From the NCBI GenBank assembly GCA_029204225.1, contig CM055097.1, positions 38,185,106 through 38,249,105 of the forward strand: a stretch of DNA of 64,000 nucleotides, in the 5' to 3' direction. The translations under genes and the position numbers were made by a program. The notes under the pieces are model-generated. The model searched no databases. It was given only the letters and a program-made list of their open reading frames with translations, and had not been told where the DNA came from. Below are positions 1-8,698 of this stretch, piece after piece (within the stretch, counting starts at the first letter, position 1; each line of letters opens with the position of its first letter). The DNA comes from Diphasiastrum complanatum (taxonomy: Eukaryota; Streptophyta; Lycopodiopsida; Lycopodiales; Lycopodiaceae).

Positions 1-36
1 CTTGATTTCTGGAGTCTAACTCTTAAGTTACCCACA

Positions 37-450
37 ATGTCTGATGCAGATCATTTGCAAAGGTATACACAGGGACTGCAACCAGCTATTGGAGCTGATG
101 AAGCTATGCGGGTGGCTCTTAAAATCGAGCCTAAATATGCTGGTAAGTGGTCGAGTAAATTGGGAGCACCCCGATATGAAGTTAACGGACGGGAAGCTGA
201 GCGAAATTCTGATATTCATCGACATGATAAGAAAAGGAGCACAATCCTCCAGTACCCGACAGTTAAAGAAGCTGATAGGAGGAATAGTGGTAAGAAACAA
301 GTGAGCAACATGGAGGCCAATTGTCAGATCAAAGGCTGAGATAGATCGACTGCGGCAACAAGGCCTTGTAAGCAAAAATGGAAATCGGGGCATAAGTGTG
401 ACAAATCTAAGTTTGCAGGGATTTACTTGATTTTTGAAGATGACGAAGAC
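37..450 (+). pseudogene. Ty3/gypsy chromovirus gag remnant
   Basis: Remnant of the capsid-nucleocapsid part of a Ty3/gypsy chromovirus that runs in from the left edge. The frame starting at 37 reads LQRYTQGLQPAIGADEAM, the usual end of the Retrotrans_gag domain, then loses similarity. Around 361-411 a degraded zinc knuckle of the chromovirus KW..GH.C type is visible (CKQKWKSGHKCDKS), with its first Cys pair broken. Protease and nearly all of the reverse transcriptase are missing, because the knuckle region runs almost directly into RNase H near 475. No intact frame spans the segment, so this is a dead internal-deletion copy. Confidence 0.6.
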
Positions 451-474
451 GATATTAGCATTGCCTATGAAAGT

Positions 475-2338
475 AGGAAACTCACTGACAAAGAAGCATC
501 ACCCTACTCATTATAAGGAGATGTTGGCAATTGTGCATGCCCTCAAGAAATGGTGACACTATTTATATGGTTCTAAATTCTTGATTAAAAGTGACCATCA
601 TAGTTTGAAATATTTCTTGAGCCAAAAGCAATTGAATGATAAGCAGAAGAGATGGTTGTCACAGGTTCAATCTTATGATTTTAACATTGAATATCTTAAA
701 GGAAAGGACAATGTGGTTGCAGATGCGCTATCAAGAATATGGTCTTTACAGATGAATGCATCTTCAAAATCTTTAGAGGAATATGCAGCTTATTTGGAGG
801 AACACCAAAACGAAATTTTGGATCGTCCTTTGGAGGAGCACAGAATGTTGTGGTCAAATTTGAGATTCAGCACAATTTCCGCAATAACTGCATTAAGTGC
901 AGATTGGATAAGAGACATTCAAGCGGAATATATGGAGGATCCAGACTTGAAAGATATTTGGGAGGAATCTCAAGACTCTAATTCAGTTGTTCATCCACGT
1001 TATAGGAAGCAAGGACAAATATTGTTGTATGACAATTCTAGAGTTGTGCTTGCCCCTAAATCCAAATTCATACCACAAGTATTGTATGAGCTACACTCAT
1101 CTCCAAGTGCTGGGCATAGTGGAATTTTGAAGACATATCAAACCATCCGAAAGCTATTCAAATGGGCTGGTATGAAGAAAGCTATATACACATATGTGCA
1201 AGAATGTATTCCTTGTCAAGTGAATAAGGTGGAACATGTCAAGCAACCAGGTTTATTGCATCCGTTATCTATTCCTACACAACGTTGGACAAGTATTAGT
1301 ATGGATTTTATACCTTTCTTGCCAACAACGACTGGGGGATATGATGGTATCTGTGTGGTGGTGGATCGGCTCACAAAATATGCACATTTCCTACCTTATA
1401 AAACTACTGATAGTGCAGCCCAAATAGCACAAATATTCTTGAAGAATGTTTTCAAGTTACATGGAATACCAAAGGAGATAGTGAGTGATAGAGATGGCAA
1501 GTTTATTTCCACTTTTTGGAAGGTCTTAATGGACAAGTTGGGCACTAAATTGTGCTTAAGTACATCACTTCATCCAAAAACTGATGGACAAACGGAAAGG
1601 GTCAACCAGTGGTTGGAGTATTATTTGCGACATTTTGTTTCGGATCACCAGACAAAGTGAGTTGATTGGTTGTACCTTGCTGAATTTCGTTAGAATAGCA
1701 CTCCACATGTGTCAATTGGTATGACACCTTTCTTTGCATTACATGGCCATGAACCATTATAACCCATTAGTGCGGATTTGTCAAAGGTTGTAGTTCCAAC
1801 AGTTGTGGACCAGATTCAGCACATTAATGATATTTTGAGAGCCAATCGGGAGCATATTAAAACAGCACAGATACGAATGAAGCAATATGCTGATCAAAAA
1901 TGGACTTTCTGTGATTTTGTTGAAGGGAATTTTGTGTATTTAAGGTTACAACCTTATAGATACACTAAGCTGAAGAAAACTCAAAGCGAAAAGTTGGCTT
2001 CGAGATTTTATGGACCCTTCAAGATTGTGAAGAAGACTGGAAAGTTGAATTACGAACTGGATCTACCATCAACGACCCGTATGCATCGTGTGTTCCATGT
2101 ATCTCTTCTAAAGAGGAGTTTGGGAGAACACTCAATTGCAACTGCTACTCTACCACCGTTGGATCCTGAGGGTAATATGGTTCTAGAACCAGCCAAAATT
2201 GTTGGATATCAGGACAAGGTATTGCGAAATGGGAAGCTCATCAAAGAATATCTAATTCACTGGAAGAACCTTCCTGATGAAGACAATTCTTGGGTCAACA
2301 GCTCGTTTATTCAAAAGTGGCCACGACTATCGCCATGA
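475..2338 (+). pseudogene. Chromovirus pol remnant: RNase H, integrase, chromodomain
   Basis: C-terminal half of a chromovirus polyprotein. RNase H covers about 475-730 (HYKEMLAIVHALKKW, SDHHSLKYF, ADALSR). The integrase H2C2 zinc finger is near 1088-1225 (HSSPSAGHSG, ECIPCQ). The catalytic triad is visible as Asp in SMDFIPF near 1300, Asp in SDRDGKF near 1485 and Glu in GQTERVN near 1590. A chromodomain-like tail (EYLIHWKNLPDEDNSW) ends at 2338. The frame is shared from 581 to 2338 but broken by in-frame stops near 1658, 1691 and 1760, plus a stop in RNase H near 535. The frame before 500 is shifted. The reverse transcriptase is deleted. The family reverse-transcribes and integrates element DNA; this copy cannot. 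Confidence 0.9.
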
Positions 2339-2430
2339 AGCTATTGGGAATGACATTCTCAATTGATACTACTTAACTGTATTACTAGAACTATTAAGCG
2401 GATGTCTTCAGTTTTTAGGACAAAAATGTT

Positions 2431-2443
2431 TAAGTAGGGAAGG
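2431..2443 (+). other. Polypurine tract of the outer chromovirus
   Basis: A purine-rich run (AAGTAGGGAAGG) sits directly before the TGTCATG start of the outer 3' LTR and about 90 bases after the end of the chromodomain frame. Its position is that expected for the plus-strand primer of reverse transcription. Confidence 0.7.
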
Positions 2444-2477
2444 TGTCATGTACTTCTAGTACATCAGAGTCTATCAA
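2444..2477 (+). repeat. Outer chromovirus 3' LTR, left piece
   Basis: First 34 bases of the LTR, beginning TGTCATG right after the polypurine tract. The LTR is interrupted after 2477 by the nested element and resumes at 6563. Its far end at 7081-7087 is CATGACA, the exact 7-base inverted complement of TGTCATG, which supports this as one split LTR. Confidence 0.85.
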
Positions 2478-2918
2478 AGTTATGGACTTGGCTCATTACA
2501 TTCGTCGCGTCCATTTACATTTACTTTACTTTATGCATAAGCAGGCCTTGGGCCCTTTTTATTCATTATTGACACTTAGACTATATGGTTGGCCTTTGGC
2601 CTTATTATTCAGTATTAGGCCATTTGGACATATGACTGGGGAGTGGGGGCCTTCTTGGAGGGTGCACTGTTATCCCTCCCACTTGGGCCCTAGCCACCGG
2701 AAGCTTCCTTTTAGGGCTTCCTCTTGGCTATAAGTAGGGAAACTGTGTCATTTGTTATTCAGCTGATGATATTGATCTCTCTCTTTAGCCTCCTTAATCT
2801 CTCTCTTTCCTACTTTCTAGGGTTAAGTCTTGCTTATGTGCTGCTTTCATAGCTTCAGTCTGCTTATGTGATGCTTTCATAGCTTAGCTCTAGATCATCT
2901 ATGGCTCTATTCGTAACT
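2478..2918 (+). repeat. 5' LTR of nested element
   Basis: 441-bp copy, nearly identical to 6118-6557 apart from scattered substitutions and a small CT indel. It begins AGTTATGG and ends CGTAACT. The probable promoter is CTATAAGTAGGG near 2729-2740, followed by a CT-rich leader. Confidence 0.92.
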
Positions 2919-2930
2919 TGGTATCAGAGC
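2919..2930 (+). other. Primer-binding site (tRNA-iMet type)
   Basis: TGGTATCAGAGC directly follows the 5' LTR. It is complementary to the 3' end of plant initiator tRNA-Met, the usual minus-strand primer of plant LTR retrotransposons. Confidence 0.93.
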
Positions 2931-3594
2931 ACTTTCCTGATTGCTGAATTTCAGATCTGATTTTCTGATTGGGTGCCCATTTTCCTTGCTGATTTTTCTC
3001 TCTTTGCTGAGGGCTTTCGTCTCCTTGCTTCAGCAACATTCAGCACAGTTTGGAGGAGGACCAGCTCCCATCAGAGCATTTTCCTTGGCGGAGCTTTAGC
3101 AGATAGTTAGCGGAAGTATTTCTGCTAAAATTGGCGGCCGGGGAAAAAAAAAAAATTGGGCAGATTATTTCCGGCGCCCAAGTTCCAACCCTCCATCACC
3201 CTCTCCAGCGCCCAATTCCCTCATCTCTTTCGTCCGTTCCTCCTTCCATTTTCAGCCCTCTCTTCACTTTTGTTTGCAGGCTGTCCAGCCGCTTCATACT
3301 TGTCACTTTTGTCCGTTTTTGTCTCCGTTTGCAGCCATTTTTCACACTTTGTTTGCAGGCTGTCCATCGCCCATCCTCAACCAAATTTCACAAAATTCCG
3401 ACTCCGTTTGATATTCCAATTTGTCACTTGCCTCCTGACTATCCAGCGCATTTTTACAGCCTTCATTTTCACTTTTTTCATTTGCTGATTGCTGTCCTTT
3501 CTTAGTTGTGATAATAGTGGTTTTAATAGACTAATTTGGGGTGACGACAAGAGTCCGCTCTCTCAAGTTTTCGTCTATTCCTTCCACTATCATT

Positions 3595-4440
3595 ATGGCA
3601 CATTCACCTACCCTGAGTGAGACTACTCAGGAAACCTTATCCGATCAGTTTCGTCACATGGATGAGACCCTTTTTGGCCTCGTTCTTCGCTTCGATACCA
3701 TTATGACCGGCTTTGCTACTATGCAGTCACAAATTGATTCTTTACAACCTCATGGTCCTGGAAAAGCTCCTGTCTTTCCTTCATTTGGGACTCCCCCTCC
3801 ATTTGGATTTCCATCTTCTTTTGCTAGTCAGCCTGGTGGTGGACCGTTCATTCCACCTAACCCACCTCCTAGTTTCTTTCCACGTCCCCCAGTTCCTGAG
3901 CCACACTTTGCTCGAGACTTTCGTGATAGGGTACAGCTTGCTACCTATTCCGGTTCCTCCGACGGGAACTTATTAGAGAATTGGTTTGCTAAGCTTGACA
4001 CATATTTTCAGATCTACCCTAAGACTGATCCTCAGAAGATCCAGTTGGCTGCTTTACACTTAGATGGATGCGTCGCCACGTGGTGGCAAGTTTATCGAGC
4101 TGATCTTGATCGGGAAGGGCTCCATATATGGCATACCTTTCGCCGTGACCTCCGTCATGCTATGATTGATCCTCAGTGGCTCGACCGCCAACGTGATACA
4201 TTCTGTAGTCGCACTCAGACCAGTGACCTTGCTTTTTATATAGATCAGTTTATGGAGCTTTCTTATCTTTTCACAGATCTACCGTCCACTGAGCTTATTT
4301 CTCGTTACATTGATGGGCTTCGTGGTGCCTTACGTTACGATGTTTCTTCCTTCCGTCCTCCCACACTTGTTGAGGCGATGTCTCTTGCCAGTACTTTCCA
4401 TCCGAGGATATTTGCCAGATGGTCACTATTACTTATCTAG
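3595..4440 (+). CDS. Gag protein of nested element
   Basis: An uninterrupted frame encoding a Retrotrans_gag-type capsid protein. I prefer the ATG at 3595 (MAHSPTLSE) over the earlier GTG at 3541. The N-terminal part has a short helical stretch, then a Pro/Phe/Gly-rich linker (about residues 55-105), then the gag core with LLENWFAKLDTYF, LAALHLDGCVATWW and SRYIDGLRGALRYDV. The family forms virus-like particles in the cytoplasm. The frame stops at 4440 after STFHPR, before any zinc knuckle, so the nucleocapsid part is missing or lost by frameshift. It is the only long intact retroelement frame in the window; about 281 residues. Confidence 0.8.
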   Translation: MAHSPTLSETTQETLSDQFRHMDETLFGLVLRFDTIMTGFATMQSQIDSLQPHGPGKAPVFPSFGTPPPFGFPSSFASQPGGGPFIPPNPPPSFFPRPPVPEPHFARDFRDRVQLATYSGSSDGNLLENWFAKLDTYFQIYPKTDPQKIQLAALHLDGCVATWWQVYRADLDREGLHIWHTFRRDLRHAMIDPQWLDRQRDTFCSRTQTSDLAFYIDQFMELSYLFTDLPSTELISRYIDGLRGALRYDVSSFRPPTLVEAMSLASTFHPRIFARWSLLLI

Positions 4441-5805
4441 GGTATTTATATGTTGGGATCTTTCTAGATGAGTATACGGGCATCCTTCAGTCTCCTTGTG
4501 TTTCTACATATAGGTTTGCTGCAGCCCATGCCAATGCTATGGATATATGGCATTCTTGGTTATTACGTATAGCTTGGTTTCCATTTGGACCTGTTGATTG
4601 GTGCTGGTTTTTCCATATTACTAATCGCCTATGGTGCAAATATCTCTATGATTATGCATGTGGCTCTCTATCTGTTCCTTGGATTGTTGCTCATTGTCAG
4701 GCTTGGCATATCTTGATGGCTTGGGTTATTGCCTCCGTTCCAGCTACTATTTGTCCAGGTGATCTTCAGATTCCCTGTCATTTTAGGTTGCTCCATATCG
4801 CTTGGTCTCCGATGCTGAGTTGCCACTTTGTTCTGGTTTTCCAAGACCATCAGAGTACCTTGAGAGAGTTCCTTCTCCTCTCTTGGATAGTTTTTGGGGA
4901 TGTTGCCGCCATATACTTCAGTATTGTTGCTTCTGATGTTGGGGATCCTGTTCCTCGTTCCAGTGCATTTCTTCTATTCCTCACTTGTGTGCCTAGTGTG
5001 TACTTTAGGATTACACTTGCGGCCAGTTCCGATGGGTCATCCGATTCTCCATCCGTTTTTGGTGTATCCTATGATGGATTGGTATGTCCATATGAGGTCT
5101 TTCTGGATGAGTTTTTCGGCTACAGTTTTTCAGTTGAGGCCTCTACTATTTCTAGATTTGTTGCTATTGTTTTTATGCATCATGTCTTTTTAGATGATGC
5201 ATCAATTTCTTGGACCTTCTGAAGCTTTTGACATGCTGCTCTTCTCGTGATAGGGGCCTTGAAAGTATCGTGTGCCATTGCTACTTCTCATTCATGGCCC
5301 TTATGAATACCTTGGGCTTTTGACCATGTTGGCGCACATTTCTCCATTTTAGCTATCCTTTGTCAAGATGATCTCTTTATGATCCATGTTTCCTGGCATA
5401 TCGCTTGCTTTTCCATGCTATTATAGCGTGCCAATCATCTTGCTTATGTTCCTACTCCTTGGTGCTGGTCTTCCGATGCTGCTATCTTTTCTTGGGACAC
5501 CTATATCACTGAGTTTGCACATATGGTTGATGGTTACGTGTATAATGCGGTTATTCGCGATGAGTGTCCATCTCTTTTCCAATTTCCTTATTGGCTTCCC
5601 GTTGCTGATGTTGTTCTACCTTCTCGGACTTTTTGGATACCTTGGTATGATGTCCCTATCTTTTGGGTTGATCCTCTACTATCTTGGGCATTATGGATAC
5701 CTTGGCATTCCTAGTTGCTGCTTGATCTTCTTCTGGTTCCTTGGCATTCCTGGTTGTTCCATATTGCTTGGTTTCAGATGACGCGGCCGAGATGTTCCCT
5801 TCGTC
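4441..5805 (+). other. Interior of nested element without recognisable pol
   Basis: T-rich sequence with several overlapping hydrophobic, Trp-rich open frames (for example 4419-5222 and 5523-5714). None matches protease, reverse transcriptase or integrase. A loose phrase recurs: IWHSWLLRIAWF near 4540-4580 and PWHSWLFHIAWF near 5740-5775, with weaker echoes such as LLHIAWS near 4790 and WIPW twice near 5640-5700. It could be filler expanded from a short repeat, or a scrambled pol. I assign no function. Confidence 0.45.
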
Positions 5806-5808
5806 ACC

Positions 5809-6072
5809 ATGATGTTCATCCTGAGCTGTTCCCCTTTCTTACCAGTTGCCATTTACCAGGTTCGCCTTCACCATAGTCGATGCTGCCAGCAGATTCAGTT
5901 TTTGGTCCAGTTGGATGGTCGTCTTGTTGAGGAAGCCACATGGGAGCCTATTGATGTCTTTTATCGTACACCATCACTTGCGGATCAGGATCGTGCTCTT
6001 GCTGCACTTGTTGATTCCTCTACATCAGATGCTGCTCTAGTTGTTGACACACCAGGGCTTGCTGCTGTTTGA
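5809..6072 (+). pseudogene. Chromodomain-like tail of nested element
   Basis: Short open frame containing QFLVQLDGRLVEEATWEP, the signature of the chromodomain at the end of Ty3/gypsy chromovirus integrases (aromatic strand, then E-x-TWEP). It ends about 45 bases before the 3' LTR, the normal place for the end of pol. It has no upstream integrase core, so it is a relic of a deleted pol. Confidence 0.6.
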
Positions 6073-6111
6073 TCCAGTTTATTTTCGGCAGCTGGGTCTT
6101 TTTTTTGTGTC

Positions 6112-6117
6112 GGGGAG
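6112..6117 (+). other. Polypurine tract of nested element
   Basis: GGGGAG directly before AGTTATGG of the 3' LTR. Confidence 0.7.
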
Positions 6118-6557
6118 AGTTATGGACTTGGCTCATTACATTCGCCGCATCCATTTACATTTACTTTACTTTATGCATAAGCAGGCCTTGGGCCCTTTTT
6201 ATTCATTATTGACACTTAGACTATATGGTTGGCCTTTGGCCTTATTATTCATTATTAGGCCATTTGGACATATGACTGGGGAGTGGTAGCCTTCTTGGAG
6301 GGCGCACTATTATCCCTCCTAGTTGGGCCCTAGCCACCGGAAGCTTCCTTTTAGGGCTTCCTCTTGGCTATAAGTAGGGAAACTGTGTCATTTGTTATTC
6401 AGCTGATGATATTGATCTCTCTTTAGCCTCCTTAATCTCTCTCTTTCCTGCTTTCTAGGGTTAAGTCTTGCTTATGTGCTGCTTTCATAGCTTAAGTCTT
6501 GCTTATGTGATGCTTTCATACCTTAGCTCTAGATCAGTTGTGGCTCTATTCGTAACT
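6118..6557 (+). repeat. 3' LTR of nested element
   Basis: 440-bp partner of 2478-2918 with the same AGTTA start and TAACT end, followed by the target duplication ATCAA. The few differences from the 5' copy show the insertion is old enough to have mutated but still young relative to its host element. Confidence 0.92.
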
Positions 6558-6562
6558 ATCAA

Positions 6563-7087
6563 TGCCTTAAAATATCCATTGTAAGCTTTGTAGGCCCAAA
6601 AGGAACTATTAGCCTTAAGAACAAGGTGGTTCCCTCTTTAGGCCCTTCAAAGTAATTCATAAGGATAATAGGCCGCTAAGGGCCCAATGTAGGCTAAATA
6701 ATACTTAACAAGGGCTAACTATCCTTCAAGATAGTTATGTTTAGTTAAGTTAGGGGACTTGTCTATAAGTAGGCAAGAGACATCACTTTTGGAATCTTTT
6801 GGCTCATTTGCAATTGAGAAAACTAGGAGCTCCATCTCCTCTTCCTCCTTTGTGAATATGAGCCTTGGGATCTTGATCTTGCTAGGTCTCATGTGCCCCA
6901 TCACATGAATTCATATACTCCTCACCCTCTATTATGGAATCCATCTCCTCTTGAGCTTCACTTTGATATGAGCTTTGTGGTAGCTTGTGGTTATTCTTCA
7001 TCTTTGGTTCTCTTCAACATAGGTGTGGTGGGGTTACCTCCTTGTTCTAGCTTGCTTGGCTTGGATTGAGAGGTATGGCACATGACA
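6563..7087 (+). repeat. Outer chromovirus 3' LTR, right piece
   Basis: Continuation of the LTR that starts at 2444; the two pieces give about 559 bp once one copy of the duplicated ATCAA is removed. It carries a TATA-like CTATAAGTAGG near 6755-6770 and ends CATGACA, matching the TGTCATG start. No coding signal. The target duplication of this outer element would need its left flank, which lies outside the window. Confidence 0.85.
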
Positions 7088-7164
7088 TCCAAGTAATGAC
7101 TTGAGCATTTTGAAGGGTTTTACAGTGTGAAAGTACCGCATTGTAACTATTCGAATCGATTGTA

Positions 7165-8340
7165 GGTCTATCATACTCCAACAAGTATAGCGTATGCTCG
7201 TTCAAGGTTAAATGCTAGGTCAAAACAGAGGGGTCACACCATGATGGGTAGGTCTACGTATGGGTTTCTCTTCTTGCTAGTGGAGGGCTTGAAAGCGAAC
7301 TTAAAAGATGGATCAAGAGGATTCCCTTTCTCATCCTTCTATGGATGATGACATCCCTTGGATTGCCAATGGCATGGGAAACTTATTCAATAAGCCTCCT
7401 GCATCTCTTTCTTTTCTCCAATCTTGCTCTATGAACTTGTAGAAGGATTTGTCTATATCTCATGTTTGTAGCATTCATGTACATGCTATAAAACTGAGGA
7501 TTAAATTCTCCTAAGTGTTGCATGCATTGTCTAAGATTGTGGGAGGATGCAAACAAGCATTTCCTATTTTTATTATCCAAAAGAAAATCTGGATCTGGAA
7601 AAGTGTAATCTTTATTTTTAAAACAATGGTACAATTGGATTTTGAATAGTATGTGACTAGAAGCAATGTCAAGATAGTATGGGTGATGTAAACAAATTAT
7701 GCACGTGTGTGTCTCCAGCTATCATGTGATGATGCTCAGGTGGGACGCATGTTTGAATCTATGGATGGGTGGAAAGTTATCATCATCTGTCTTGATAAAA
7801 CTATGTTGATATTGATATCATTCTGCAACAAGTATAATGTATGTTTGTTTGGGGTTAAATGCCAAAAAAAGGGGGCGGGTCATACCATGATGGGTATAAG
7901 GTCTATGCATGAGGCATCTCATCACAAGTGGGGGGCTTAAAGTAGATTTAAAGAGGTCGACCAAAAGAATTTTCAATTCTCTAAATCTTCCTCCTATGGA
8001 TAATGACATCCCTTTTTTCCAATGGCATGGCATTCTTATTCAATTTGCATTTCGACAACGGATATGATTCTCCTAAGGATTGCATGCACTCTATCTAAGA
8101 TTGTGGGAGGATGCAAAAAGGTTTTTTTTTTCTCACTATCAGAAGACTGGGTCTGGAAAAGTTGCATTGTAAAGTCTAGATTCTTATTGTAACAAAAATA
8201 GTACGTGATAGAAGTTATGTGTAGATAGCATCAATGTTATGAATCAATTTATGAATGTGTCTCTAGCTATCTTGTCATGTTGCTCAAGTGTGACACATGT
8301 TTGAATCTATAAATGGGTGGAGTGTTATCATCAATAAGAA
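7165..8340. repeat. Diverged tandem duplication (two units)
   Basis: Two non-coding copies in direct orientation, about 7165-7799 and 7812-8340, offset by about 645 bases. Shared landmarks include CAACAAGTATA (7179, 7826), CACACCATGATGGGTA/CATACCATGATGGGTA, GATTGTGGGAGGATGCAAA (7537, 8099) and ATGTTTGAATCTAT (7750, 8298). The second unit lacks about 110 bases. No convincing frame is conserved between units. The block lies downstream of the last exon seen of the CFAP20DC-like gene, so it may be intronic or intergenic. Confidence 0.75.
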
Positions 8341-8598
8341 GAACCAATGTTTATTTTTCGGATGAGTTGTATCGTTACAATAACACACACATGCATGCAC
8401 CCACACATGGACACACATGAAGGCACAAAAACTCACATCCCTCCCATCAATTTTACAAACAAAAGTATGAACAATATAACAGTCATGAAGAGCATCAGCC
8501 TCTCAAATATGACCTGGAGTAACTTCTTGTTTTATTTCTTGATGAAATTGGCATCATCAATAACAAATATATGCATATATTGAATGCTTTCAACTCAC

Positions 8599-8698
8599 CA
8601 TTGAAAGTGGAATTTGACAATGTAAAGGGGTGGTCTTCAACTCACTAAAGGAGGTAGACAAATACATCTTCCTCCTTGTATTTGTGGCATCACTCAAC
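8599..8698 (-). CDS. CFAP20DC: CFAP20DC-like exon 5
   Basis: 100 nt, acceptor TTGCAG and donor GTGAGT. It encodes LSDATNTRRKMYLSTSF and TPLHCQIPLSM, matching the RRR..LSTS...TPLH...PL run of the domain. Ends in phase 0. The next expected block (W.NLC.D) was not found to the left. Confidence 0.8.

Larger units (their letters stand above)
2478..6557 (+). mobile_element. Complete nested LTR retrotransposon with ATCAA target duplication
   Basis: A 4.08-kb element inserted in the outer LTR. Two LTRs of about 440 bp (2478-2918 and 6118-6557) flank a 3.2-kb interior. The target duplication ATCAA is at 2473-2477 and 6558-6562. The primer-binding site abuts the 5' LTR and a GGGGAG tract abuts the 3' LTR, so all four borders agree. 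The termini are AGTTA...TAACT rather than the usual TG...CA. The interior encodes a gag and a C-terminal chromodomain-like tail, but no protease, reverse transcriptase or integrase core is recognisable. It is probably non-autonomous and mobilised by a Ty3/gypsy relative. Confidence 0.9.

Noticed and set aside
3131-3505. 124-codon plus-strand frame with hydrophobic, Phe/Ser-rich sequence
   Set aside because: It lies in the CT-rich leader of the nested element before the gag start and has no domain.
7383-7634. Minus-strand 83-codon frame
   Set aside because: The frame is not kept in the second unit of the tandem duplication and has no recognisable domain.
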